Of a stretch of DNA of 64,000 nucleotides, positions 10,301-18,834 are shown one piece after another (within the stretch, counting starts at the first letter, position 1; each line of letters begins with the position of its first letter). The notes under the pieces are model-generated. The model was not told where the DNA came from. It made no database searches and saw nothing but the letters and a program-made list of their open reading frames with translations. Position numbers and translations under genes: made by a program. Source of the DNA: Stentor roeselii (taxonomy: Eukaryota; Ciliophora; Heterotrichea; Heterotrichida; Stentoridae). The stretch covers positions 1 to 64,000 of the forward strand of contig RSEH01000007.1 of assembly GCA_006503475.1 (NCBI GenBank), read 5' to 3'.

Positions 10301-13300
10301 CTCTTAAAGTATCTAAAGAAGCCTTTGTTGCTTCATTAATAAAAGGTAAAAACTTTTCATCATCCAAGTTTTTCCCCCCAACAACCAAAACTTCATTTAA
10401 AACTTTCACCATTTCTCTTTCAACTCCAAGTTTCACTCTAGAATTCCTCAAAACATGAAAAACACTCTGATCTTCTCCAACCCTACATTTTTCATAACTT
10501 TCTTTCATAACCCTCAAAACATCTAAAATTTCTTTATTTTCACTTCTTTCAATCTCCTGAATTTCCTGCATGACTATTTTTTCCCGTTCTTCTTCAAGTT
10601 CCCTGATTTCCTGAAAGACTTTCACAAATTCTTTAGAAAAAGTACTGAACCTATTTTGAACAATATCATAAAAAGTCACTTCTTCAATTTCTTCTGATTT
10701 TTCTGAAAGAGGTTCCAGTTGCATAGCTTTAAGAAGTTCATTAAAAGAAGACCTGATAACTTCTAAAAAGTTTTTAAAAGACGTCTGAGGTGCGACAGTT
10801 GGACGTCCAGATCTGAGATTTTTCTTATTTTTCATGGAAAGGTTATTTTTTCCACTTTTTGCCAGATTTTCCATGTCTTGCCCGGCGTTGAGATGAGAAG
10901 CTCCAGCAAGTCTTGAAGACTGTTCTCCGTTGGCAGTTTCGTATTTATCCATTAAATCAAGTAACTCAAACAGGTCACTTTCATTAGGAACATTAGCCGA
11001 CTGTTGTTTTATCAGTTCCTCGAACTGGTCTTGAAGCCGGTCCATGCGATTTTTTAGTTTAGTGTCAGGAAGAATTTCTATTAAAGTGTCGCCGACATAG
11101 TCAGTTTTAAGAAGAATTCCTCCAATTTTTTGGATAAGGTTTTTGAAGACGTCGTCGTAGTACTGCTTTAAAGGGACTTCACTATGTGGCTCTTCTGAGG
11201 AGGACTTGGAGGACTTGGAAGATTTGGAAGATTTGGAGGAATGGGAAGAATCTTTTCTTTGGTGCTTTGGTAACTCGATTGTAAGTTCTGTGATGATTTT
11301 GTTGAGTTTTTCGTTTTCTGATAGAAGGTTCGCTAGTTCACATGAGGAACTTTTAAGGTCTTCTTTTAATTGTGATACTTGAAAGGTGAGGTCTAAGATT
11401 TGGTTTGAGTTTTCTGAGGAGTCTTTACGGGAAGACTCTAGATCTTTCTGTCTTTTGAGGTCTTGTTGAGGGTTTAAGATAGTTGAATTAATCTTGATTG
11501 TTTTCGCCTCGTTGTCGGCTTTGAGTGCGTTGATGTCTTCTGAGAGCTTTTGATGACTGAGCTCGGATTGATGAAGAAGAGATGATAAGGAAGTTATTTC
11601 GTTTTTTTGCTGGGAATTTTCGTTTTCAAGGTTTTTTATCAGGTTTTCGAAACTAAGCTGTTGGTCTTCTAGAGACTTTTGATTATTTAGTAAGTCTTGT
11701 TCAGTTTTTTTTAACTTGAATAAGGTTTTTTCATGGGTTTCAAGAAGCTTGTCTTTTTCTTCTTGAATGCAACGCATGTCTTGCAAGAGTTGATTTAAAG
11801 CTCGTTCTTGCTGTACCTGGGCGTTTTCAAGGATAATCTCTTTGTTTTTGTTGTTTTTTTCTAGATTTTCAATCATTTCTCTGATATTTCTAAGGTTTTC
11901 TCCTTGTTTTTTTAACATTTTCATGCATCCAGGAAGTCCAATTCCATCTTCCTGAAATTTTTCAGCTTCTTTAAAGATTTCTTCCTCCTGACCTCCACAA
12001 CCTTCAAGAACTTTTTGACTAAACAGAAGATTTTTCGCTATTTCCAAAAAAATCTCTTTAATATCTTCAACATCCGCAACAGGCAAAGGCCTAAACCTAA
12101 GCATCTGAGGCTTTTCATCATCACTTTGCAAATCCTTCTCTTCCTGATCCCCAGCTAGAAAATCAGTAAATTCTTCTAAAACTAAATTCAATTCATTAGC
12201 ACTTTCAACTAAATCTTCAAGATTACTTTGAAATTCAAGATCAGAAGGGTTAGAATCACGAATTTTTCTTAAGTTCTGAGCCCTAGCCTTTGATATTTTC
12301 GCTAATTTTCCTCCAAGTTCTTCCATTTTTTCCTCATCTGGGCAGATTTCAATGAGTCTTTGAATATTTTTCTGTGATCGAAAAAGGTTTTTCGATTGTT
12401 TGGTCCAAGTTTGTCTTACTGAAGAAAGGTCTAGTTCGTCTTCAAGGACTTTTCGCTTTACTTGCTCGAGATGGGTGCCGATGTGGGCTACTCTTTGGAG
12501 GTAGTCCAGGATCCACTCCCATTTATCTGAAAGATTTCGCTCAGACTGCAGAAAGAATTTCGGAATTTCAGAATTTTCTACCATTTGACGATAAATTTCA
12601 CCTTTTTTGTAGAATTTTATTAAAATGTCGATTGTTTGGTTGGATTCTCTCATTAATGAACTTATTGAGGATAATTCAGTTGTGCTTGGTAAGGACTTGG
12701 GAAGGTTTTCTTGAAGATGGAATAAGGATTCGGATATGATTGAAAGGCAGGAATTGAGCTGGTTGATTTTAGATGATGGGTCTAAGGGATGGGTGGATAA
12801 GGATGAACTTAGCGAGGAGAGGAGTGATGAGAGTGATTCGTCTATTGGGGCGATGTAGGACTTTAGAGATTTTAAAGATTTGGATATCTTTTCGAGCTCG
12901 GTAGTTGAACGGGTAAGGCTCATCGAAAGTTCCCTGAAACAATTAAACTCAAGTGAATCCCTAAGCAAATCCAAAACATTTTTCTCCAAATTCAAAACTT
13001 CCTCAAAATTTCTAGGTCTGACATCAAATCCATTAAAATCATATTCCGGTCTAATCTGGCTAAAAAAATGTTTTTCAATACTAATCTTCTCACAACAAAC
13101 CAACAAAACCTCTGATTCAATTTTCTTAAAATTTTTAAAAGGTTCAAGAATCTCTTGTTTTTTCATCTCTTGTTTATTAATAAGAATCAAAAGTCTTTTA
13201 ATCATTTCAAGATCATCCTGTACATTTCTACATTCCTTCTGCAAAATAACATCTCTTTCATCCTGTAACAATAGAAAGTCCTTATTGCAGATCCTTCCAA

Positions 13301-14324
13301 ATTCAACAAGTCTCTCTTCAGAAAGTTTTGATGTTTCAATGACCATTCTAAGAACTTCCTGCAATTCAAGGCTGGACTTAAACTCTTCTCTTAAAACAAA
13401 TTCTCTTGTTTCTTTCTCCAGCTGTTGCAGTTTCGAATGCATGTCTTTGAAACTTCTGACTTCCTTCGAAAGGTCCTGTCGTTGATTCCACAAAGTAGAC
13501 CTTTTTGAAAGAGGTTCTGAGCAATTTTCTAAAGTTCTTTTAAAATTTTGAACGACTTCTAAGGTTTTTTGAAGAGTTTTTTCGATGTCTTTTACTTCTC
13601 TTTCTTGAAGATATTCTAGACTTCCTGATAACTCACTTTGGAAAAAGTCGAGATTTTCTAAGGATTCTTTGATTTCTGTTATTTTTGAGTTGATAGCTTC
13701 ACAAGTTTCAGTTTTTTCATAAATTTTAAGATTTTTTTCTTTTCTTTCGCTTTTTTTCTTTGAAAACTCTTGAAACCTGTCCTGATTTCCTAAGACTGAA
13801 TCAATGATTCTTAAATTTTTCTCAGATTTTTCCATCAAAAAGTTGATTTTTTCAGTGATTTTGAAGAGGTTTTTAAGGTATTCATTGAAGTTAAATGGAG
13901 AAATGTGTGAGGCTTCAGGGTCGATTCCTAAAACTCTTAATTTTGACTCTAAATCGATGATTTTTTCTTTGTGAGACTGAAGTTTTCCCTCGAGTTTCGC
14001 GATTGTAGACTCGTTGTACCTGGCCTTGAGCCTTGCAAGTTCGATTTCTTCAATCCAGAGCTCAAAGTTAGTGTTTGACTCATTGTGCAGCTTTTCACAG
14101 AGCAAGGAAATCTTCTCTAAAAGACTCGCTTTTTCTGGTTCGTATTCTGTCGACATCTGGTTGATTTTCGAGTTTTTTACTTGGATTTCTTGTTTTAGTT
14201 TAGAAATTTCAACTTCCAGGGCTTTTTGACGTTGGATGTACTTTGATATCTGCGTTTCACGGCTTGAGGAAGGGTCAGAAAAGTCTTTGGGAATCCATTC
14301 GGAGAGATTACCAATTTTAGCCAT
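7374..14324 (-). CDS. giant coiled-coil protein of 2316 residues
   Basis: A single uninterrupted frame of 2316 codons with a clear ATG. It begins with a short non-coiled segment, then long heptad-rich Glu/Lys/Leu coiled coil over most of the length (about 25-1900) with a few breaks. One break near residues 1025-1050 is a Ser-Lys tandem run. The last 330 residues look globular and helical, with several hydrophobic helices and a D-F-D/E-F-like acidic patch; no named domain is recognised there. The design resembles golgins, centrosomal or cortical fibre proteins of ciliates, which cannot be told apart by composition. No motor, kinase or Ca-binding signature was seen. 15-nt introns without an in-frame stop could be hidden inside the frame. 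Confidence 0.8.
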   Translation of the reverse strand: MAKIGNLSEWIPKDFSDPSSSRETQISKYIQRQKALEVEISKLKQEIQVKNSKINQMSTEYEPEKASLLEKISLLCEKLHNESNTNFELWIEEIELARLKARYNESTIAKLEGKLQSHKEKIIDLESKLRVLGIDPEASHISPFNFNEYLKNLFKITEKINFLMEKSEKNLRIIDSVLGNQDRFQEFSKKKSERKEKNLKIYEKTETCEAINSKITEIKESLENLDFFQSELSGSLEYLQEREVKDIEKTLQKTLEVVQNFKRTLENCSEPLSKRSTLWNQRQDLSKEVRSFKDMHSKLQQLEKETREFVLREEFKSSLELQEVLRMVIETSKLSEERLVEFGRICNKDFLLLQDERDVILQKECRNVQDDLEMIKRLLILINKQEMKKQEILEPFKNFKKIESEVLLVCCEKISIEKHFFSQIRPEYDFNGFDVRPRNFEEVLNLEKNVLDLLRDSLEFNCFRELSMSLTRSTTELEKISKSLKSLKSYIAPIDESLSSLLSSLSSSLSTHPLDPSSKINQLNSCLSIISESLFHLQENLPKSLPSTTELSSISSLMRESNQTIDILIKFYKKGEIYRQMVENSEIPKFFLQSERNLSDKWEWILDYLQRVAHIGTHLEQVKRKVLEDELDLSSVRQTWTKQSKNLFRSQKNIQRLIEICPDEEKMEELGGKLAKISKARAQNLRKIRDSNPSDLEFQSNLEDLVESANELNLVLEEFTDFLAGDQEEKDLQSDDEKPQMLRFRPLPVADVEDIKEIFLEIAKNLLFSQKVLEGCGGQEEEIFKEAEKFQEDGIGLPGCMKMLKKQGENLRNIREMIENLEKNNKNKEIILENAQVQQERALNQLLQDMRCIQEEKDKLLETHEKTLFKLKKTEQDLLNNQKSLEDQQLSFENLIKNLENENSQQKNEITSLSSLLHQSELSHQKLSEDINALKADNEAKTIKINSTILNPQQDLKRQKDLESSRKDSSENSNQILDLTFQVSQLKEDLKSSSCELANLLSENEKLNKIITELTIELPKHQRKDSSHSSKSSKSSKSSKSSSEEPHSEVPLKQYYDDVFKNLIQKIGGILLKTDYVGDTLIEILPDTKLKNRMDRLQDQFEELIKQQSANVPNESDLFELLDLMDKYETANGEQSSRLAGASHLNAGQDMENLAKSGKNNLSMKNKKNLRSGRPTVAPQTSFKNFLEVIRSSFNELLKAMQLEPLSEKSEEIEEVTFYDIVQNRFSTFSKEFVKVFQEIRELEEEREKIVMQEIQEIERSENKEILDVLRVMKESYEKCRVGEDQSVFHVLRNSRVKLGVEREMVKVLNEVLVVGGKNLDDEKFLPFINEATKASLDTLRGLVESERLALIKENSFDYELAGLGEKIPSFCQKIKELERIKQEEIVKFDQSQQWLKAVDLLRDLLNKNSSFFEQFWLFYIKIVGKDLDKSFLKSLSFSLSKSENNKVLQQFLEDLESFEIFLEKNEKKIKEISLKQEELISLVAENEEVVDEAVRKSFKDVNMAQNERVRNEVESLKQDFEEYSEKSYPNVHEKNNHIALALVQLGKIQNILRKQSDEMKKNIKKLEADLSAKTSELEGISLEFEQEKKTLKDKLSLTESMLNDSKSFCEKSSKDLLEKDLSITSLNNDKNSLLQELESKNSELLQNSDEISDLKQKIRANQKQLKEKSSEILNLEEKISELQSTSTTIVNNEDLVQAKKEIARLNDDLLKLSQLLDQKEEDCKILKRDKILQQHEIEKLKLSENELKETLGSVKAKVMMTESNLHELEEKNRLGVDRNDEEISKVLQKLKEYEKENDLLLRQMKPALNHRRLYSGMFDENEFNKESTEELRSNEKKLKQKITENQETIQKLIHENRLLDKYKEEWLQMTSEVTFLKKKLEILESGDSKSPEFQETIEKISFSINESTRSKILNEELNEVLKSNLNHSISLLRSVRMKNVFFKILMIGRIKSYYRFSQWKSATEIPEDLKPEDSDLVSLYTADHPVSLPSFCDPQSLPHLEKLLQTSLINNVFKNQYKKAPMKCDRLPKLTLFKYIYSFFLEKAEKDLKLQRKSSIPYDYLQTIRHQFGTVAVSAKYLSEFLPSLFYLYQEKVPFAILICKLLKYLDPTPVSPSDDFIVLRVMMKMETFLGLLEDFEGRDEMIETLGTVQNSQGFDIIKSVFCDSQVLDVILTGFDTSVSEMTGVDFLLGICEGLLKWRNLKTVKILQYCSEDLLNKEKFDQVFQVFKPDSSQDDLEKYFLLAMKESEDYSKVSINGLVTALENAKVDFFSIDFPSEEMKNPEKFLKDQKSMTSESLVMIHKKKLKKKVVKKGFN

Positions 14325-14743
14325 TTATTGTTTGAGTTTTTTGCATGATCTTAGAGGAGTGTATATGCTATTTTGAGAGATTGTGGAGGGGCAGTAGAGG
14401 AAGGATCATAAGGTAGAAGTAAAGGCTTTGGAGGAGATTTGGATTTTAAGGGAGGTTTAGAAACTTTCGATAATTTTAAAGAAGAGTTTTTGGGAAGGAT
14501 CAAATTTTAGAGAAGCTTGTTATTAAAGAATGGTCTTTTAATAGATAAGGATTAAAATATTTTTATTAGAATATATTTGAGATTATTATTTCATCTTTTT
14601 CACAATCAACAATTAAGGCAATCAAGTTCTCTTAATTTGACTTAGGAGTACATTAATATATTTATCAATTGCCTTAGGAGTACATTAATATATTTATCAA
14701 TTGCCTTAGGAGTACATTAATATATTTTACGCTTTAATTTAAA
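14325..14743. other. intergenic DNA with short tandem repeat
   Basis: AT-rich region between the start of the giant coiled-coil gene and the 3' end of the next minus-strand gene. The only structure seen is the 32-bp tandem repeat at 14641-14727. No coding frame. Confidence 0.6.
14641..14727. repeat. 32-bp tandem repeat, about 2.7 copies
   Basis: Copies begin at 14641, 14673 and 14705, each starting CTTAGGAGTACATTAATATA; the first two are identical over 32 bases and the third is cut off after 23. It lies just downstream of the stop codon of the minus-strand gene ending at 14744, so it would be in or next to that gene's 3' end. Confidence 0.9.
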
Positions 14744-15517
14744 TTAACCAAAATAAATCTCATCAATTTCTTCAAACATTCCAAAACTTTCATCATCTCC
14801 ATTTCCATAATCCTGTAAAATCCTTTTAATCTCAACAGAGTCCTTTCCAGTCAACTCATTCATAAAAAATCTCTAAATAACCTCTACAATTTTCCTGAAA
14901 TCTTCATCAATCAACAGACTTTTCCCTAATTTCAAAGGAGACAAAGGTGGTTTACTAAACCCTTTAACAACATCAATCAAATCATTTTTTTTTCCATTAT
15001 CTTTCCCAATTTTTTCCTTTTCCTTAATAATCCCAACCTTATCCTTAATAAGTCTAATAGTATTTCTAGCACGTTTAACAATATCTCTACAAATATTTAA
15101 ATCATCAGAGCACTTTCTAATAATTCCATCATTTTTTTCTTCTTTTTGCATTTCCCAATTTTTTTCATCAAATTTTTGAGCATTGATAGAATTATGTCTT
15201 TTATGAATCAAGTCAATTGAATCCCCTGAGACCAGCTTTGGTCCTTCCAAGTCTTCAACAACAGTAAAAGCTCTTTGATGTAGTCTTGTTCTTTCTGGGC
15301 CTGTTATCGAGTTGATTGAAGAAGGGACCTGGTGTTGAAACTCTTCCATTAGCTCAGCTTTTCTTTTTTGCAATGCGAGGCGAGTGGTTTGAAGATAGTC
15401 TTCCATCGACGACGTGAGTGAACCAGTTTCGCTGAGTTGTTTGTAAAAGAAAGAGATTTGGTTTTCTTGTTTGGAGATTTCGTTCATGAGAGTCTCCAGT
15501 TTTGCATTGATTTCCAT
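14744..15517 (-). CDS. small coiled-coil protein of unknown function, one intron
   Basis: The frame from ATG at 15517 stops at 14873, inside a 15-nt intron (14873-14887). With the intron removed, the frame continues for 42 more codons to a TAA at 14744-14746, giving 252 residues. The first 60 residues are coiled coil with a Lys/Glu/Gln pattern, the middle contains an I-H-K-R-H-N-S segment, and the new C-terminal exon is acidic, ending in aromatic and acidic residues. I do not recognise the family. It lies 25 bases downstream of the neighbouring minus-strand gene. Confidence 0.7.
14873..14887 (-). other. 15-nt intron
   Basis: On the coding strand it reads GTAGAGGTTATTTAG: GTA start, A at position 10, AG end. 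Retention would end the protein inside the intron. Removal joins an open downstream frame. Confidence 0.85.
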
Positions 15518-15542
15518 TAGACTAATAATTAGAGATTTTTTG

Positions 15543-16046
15543 TTATATCGTGAATTTTAGTGATTTATTGCTATTTTCGGAGTCTTTTATCACGTATTTA
15601 GAGAAGTTTCTTATTTTTATGCTTTCTGACCTTCTGAAAAGCTGGAAAAAAGATACAGGATTAGAAATCATCCAAAGTTGTCCTTGTTTTTTCAGGTGGA
15701 AGTTATTCCATGAAGAATTTTTCAAGTTTTCCAGATTTTCTTCTATTCTTTTCCCATTCAGCAAATAAGTGATGATTCCCTCTCTGATATTTTCAATTTG
15801 AATCAAATTCTCATCATTCTGAAAAACATCTCCATTCGCTAAGTTAATTTCTTTAACCTTCATTCTAAAATTCTGAAATTCCTCTGAAGTTTCTTCCTGA
15901 ACAATCAAACATTTCTCAACAACAGAAAGTCTCAACCTAAACTTAAACCCTAAAACAAAGTCCATCTCTAAAACTTCAGAAGTCTCTAAATTTTTCCTAA
16001 TCTTCACATTATTCCCAATGAAAATAAAAACCTGTTCATTTTTCAT
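15543..16046 (-). CDS. unknown 167-residue protein
   Basis: The frame has an ATG start and a TAA stop, lies 14 bases downstream of the GTPase gene and 25 bases upstream of the next. The sequence alternates beta-like hydrophobic stretches (for instance F-I-F-I-G, F-K-F-R-L-R-L) with charged loops, and contains two W residues in its last third. A small beta-rich fold such as a PH- or FHA-like domain is possible, but no defining motif was found. No membrane segment or signal peptide is seen. Confidence 0.6.
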   Translation of the reverse strand: MKNEQVFIFIGNNVKIRKNLETSEVLEMDFVLGFKFRLRLSVVEKCLIVQEETSEEFQNFRMKVKEINLANGDVFQNDENLIQIENIREGIITYLLNGKRIEENLENLKNSSWNNFHLKKQGQLWMISNPVSFFQLFRRSESIKIRNFSKYVIKDSENSNKSLKFTI

Positions 16047-16060
16047 AATAATCTATCTAC

Positions 16061-18775
16061 CTATGCATTTTCATCAGGGAAGTGCTGATCAGCTCCAATA
16101 AACTTCTTAAAAAACTGAGAGTTTTTAATGCAGTTCACATTAGCAACTCCAGTCAAATAGTCCTGACTTGCCCTTCTCCTGTCTTCAAGACTGAGAGCTG
16201 GCTTGCTATTGAACAGTCCTCCTGACTGTGAAGGGAACAAGTTGCTCGCTTCAGGTACTTCAAGACTAGGAAATTCTCTTTGAATTGCTGAATGTAAAAG
16301 TGCGAAATTCTTAAAACGTCGCATGACAGTCCAATTCCTGCTTTTATAACTAATGCAAATCTCGTATTCCGTGAAAGGCTTCTGGTCAGCTACATCATCA
16401 CGAACAACTATTTGTTTAACAATAATTGAATAATTTCCAGCTTCTGTTGTTTTTTCATAGTTCTCCTGGCAAGACGTGACATGTCCTGAAAAAACTCCTG
16501 AAGCGAAATTTTTTCCACACATTTTACATTGAATCGACGCAGAAGCTTTCACCATTTTTTGGTATCTTTTTAATTTCACGATCTTGGCTTCTAGTTGTCT
16601 GCATCTTTCTTCAGTTTTTTCTAAAGCCATTGACAAGTGCTTTGCCGGGTCCTTTGAATCTGAACGAGAAGAGTCTTGTTGACGGGTTTGAAGTGCTGCG
16701 ACGAGAGCTTCTTGAACAGATTTGTTGTCGTCCAGTTGAGCTTTTAAAGTGTCCACCTGGCTTTTTAAGAAGTTTTTTTCCATTTGCCAGTCAGCAGGAG
16801 GTTCTTGTGGCTTTGGGGCAGCTTTTAGTTGTTTAATGGTCTCGTCTCGTGAGTCGATGTCGTTTTTCATGGCTTTTATGTTGACTTTCAAGTCTCTGAT
16901 TTCAGCTTCGAGTTCTTCTTTTCTTGTTTTAAGCTCGTTTGTTTCTCTTGTTTTCCATTCAAGTTCTTGTCGGGCTAAAGCGAGGTCTTTTTGAAGAGAG
17001 TTTATTTCTGAGTTGTACTTTTGGAGAAGGTCTTGATATAACTTGTTGGTTTCTTCGTATTTTTCTTTGTACTCAGTGTATTTTACTGATAAGTCGTCTT
17101 TCATGGTGGTCATTCTTTGGAGATGATGAGAGTTAAGCCGTTCTTTTTCATTTTTTTGGTCCTCAAGTTTCATTTCAAGACTAGCGACCTGTGCTTTAAG
17201 CTGATAATTTTCAGTTTCTAGTTCTTTTATGCGATTTTTATAATAGTCCTTTTCTTTGTTGAACTCATCTTTTTTTGACTCAAGAGCACCTCGATGGAAC
17301 TCCAGCTGTTGAGTTAATTTACGATTATTGTTCTGTTCCTGCAACATCGCATTGCGCATGATGTACTCAGCAGCTTCTATCATAAGATTCGCTTCAAGTT
17401 CTTTAAGTTTCAATTCAGTCGCATCACCTTTCGGCATTTTTTTCTTAAGTTCCGCAGCTTTTTTCTCATAGTCTCTTTTAAACACTTGAAAATCAGTATA
17501 ATCCCCAGCTCTAAGTTTATCCTGCATTTCTTGCATGAGACTTTGGCATTGTTCTTCACATTTTTCCAGAAGTTTTCTTTCATTTTGAGCTCTTACAAAT
17601 TCAAATCTTTCCCCAAGTCTTTTTTTAAGAGCTTCAATGTAAGGTGCAAGGTCTTCTCCAACAGCTTTTTCTTTAAAGTCTTTTTCAGCTTGAGTCTTAA
17701 GGTCCTTGTGAAGTTGTTTTAAAGAGTCTTGGCTAAGAGGGTCTTTTCCGACGTGACTTTTAAGTTTTTTGTCATATTCGCCGGTGATGAGGTCGATTTG
17801 CTTGTTGCACTCTGCACTGCAGACTGACTGCCAAGCGCCTTCAATGGTTGGAACGGCTCCTTTATTGATGGCTTCGACGTAACTTAAAGCGATGCCTGCA
17901 AGCATTTTTCCGTTTAAGGCTTTTCCGTTTAAGTTCTTGACTTTGACTTTTTTATAGATGAGTTTTTTTAACTGCGCCGTCATTTTCACGAACTCAGGAC
18001 GTAAGGCGGAAGCTGGAGCTTCTTGTAAGTGTTGAAGGGTGTTCTCGTCTTCGGAAGGACGAACTAAGGCGAAACAGTCCCGATCTCTGAAAAAATGTTT
18101 TAAAAGCTTTCGGACTCGGTTTTTTGCTTCGACTGCGTCGCTTGTCCCTTTTTGGGGTTGAAGAGCGTTTTCTAGATATTCTTTTGTAGTTATTGAGTTT
18201 CCGGTTGAGTCTACTAGCTGAAGGCTGAAGTCTCGTAACACCCAGAGAAGGGATGGGAAGTAATTTGCTAATTCTTCTACGTCCATTTCGGAATCGCTTG
18301 CACGGATTTGAAGGTTTTTTGTTAAGTTGATTATTAGGCTCATGTTGTTTAGAGCGTTCTCGTCTATTGAACCTACGGAGTTGTAAATGAAAAAGGAACT
18401 GAGAAGGACAGCCAACATAAAAATCCTGGTATCATGGTTCGCATCTTCATCAAAAGCTCCAAGTCCTTCACTATCTAAAATCAACAACGCGATATCATCT
18501 CCGTCACTTGTCTTGATATCAATTGGCTTCTCATAAATCCAAATGCCTTTAGTGCAGGGGTTAATCGTAGGTCCGACTCCAAATCCCTTACTCTTGATAT
18601 CTAGAATGATCTTATTTAACAAGTAGCTTTTCCCAGTTCGATACTTCCCAGCAACTGAAATGACTCCGACTTTCTTATCAATTGAATTCAATAAATTAAG
18701 TCCTTCAGGAGTGATACGAAAACCTTCTCTCTCATAATGCAAAATGAGCGGAATAGCAGAGCCTTCGATTTCCAT
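16061..18775 (-). CDS. GB1/RHD3-type GTPase (guanylate-binding protein family) with coiled coil, C2HC finger and PX domain
   Basis: The protein has 904 residues. The N-terminal domain has the large-GTPase signatures: P-loop GKYRTGKS at 43-50, DSEG at 101-104, and the RD motif of guanylate-binding proteins at 181-182 in L-L-W-V-L-R-D-F. A helical GBP-type middle follows, then a long coiled coil to about residue 740. A finger C750-x2-C753-x11-H765-x3-C769 comes next. From 782 to about 893 there is a PX domain, with R-R-F at 819-821 and a typical proline-containing loop before the final helices. PX domains bind phosphatidylinositol 3-phosphate, so the enzyme likely acts on endosomal or phagosomal membranes, where GBPs hydrolyse GTP and assemble. 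The combination with PX is unusual. Start ATG is preceded by AT-rich DNA shared head-to-head with the phosphodiesterase gene. Confidence 0.9.
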   Translation of the reverse strand: MEIEGSAIPLILHYEREGFRITPEGLNLLNSIDKKVGVISVAGKYRTGKSYLLNKIILDIKSKGFGVGPTINPCTKGIWIYEKPIDIKTSDGDDIALLILDSEGLGAFDEDANHDTRIFMLAVLLSSFFIYNSVGSIDENALNNMSLIINLTKNLQIRASDSEMDVEELANYFPSLLWVLRDFSLQLVDSTGNSITTKEYLENALQPQKGTSDAVEAKNRVRKLLKHFFRDRDCFALVRPSEDENTLQHLQEAPASALRPEFVKMTAQLKKLIYKKVKVKNLNGKALNGKMLAGIALSYVEAINKGAVPTIEGAWQSVCSAECNKQIDLITGEYDKKLKSHVGKDPLSQDSLKQLHKDLKTQAEKDFKEKAVGEDLAPYIEALKKRLGERFEFVRAQNERKLLEKCEEQCQSLMQEMQDKLRAGDYTDFQVFKRDYEKKAAELKKKMPKGDATELKLKELEANLMIEAAEYIMRNAMLQEQNNNRKLTQQLEFHRGALESKKDEFNKEKDYYKNRIKELETENYQLKAQVASLEMKLEDQKNEKERLNSHHLQRMTTMKDDLSVKYTEYKEKYEETNKLYQDLLQKYNSEINSLQKDLALARQELEWKTRETNELKTRKEELEAEIRDLKVNIKAMKNDIDSRDETIKQLKAAPKPQEPPADWQMEKNFLKSQVDTLKAQLDDNKSVQEALVAALQTRQQDSSRSDSKDPAKHLSMALEKTEERCRQLEAKIVKLKRYQKMVKASASIQCKMCGKNFASGVFSGHVTSCQENYEKTTEAGNYSIIVKQIVVRDDVADQKPFTEYEICISYKSRNWTVMRRFKNFALLHSAIQREFPSLEVPEASNLFPSQSGGLFNSKPALSLEDRRRASQDYLTGVANVNCIKNSQFFKKFIGADQHFPDENA

Positions 18776-18834
18776 TTATTCTTAAAAGCTGCTTATTTGA
18801 AAAATCAGGTTTTTGATTGTTTTTATATTAATTA

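Noticed and set aside
12880-13485. 201-codon frame antisense to the giant coiled-coil gene
   Set aside because: It mirrors the Lys/Glu-rich helix code on the other strand, is Ser/Leu-rich as expected for a shadow, and has no independent support.
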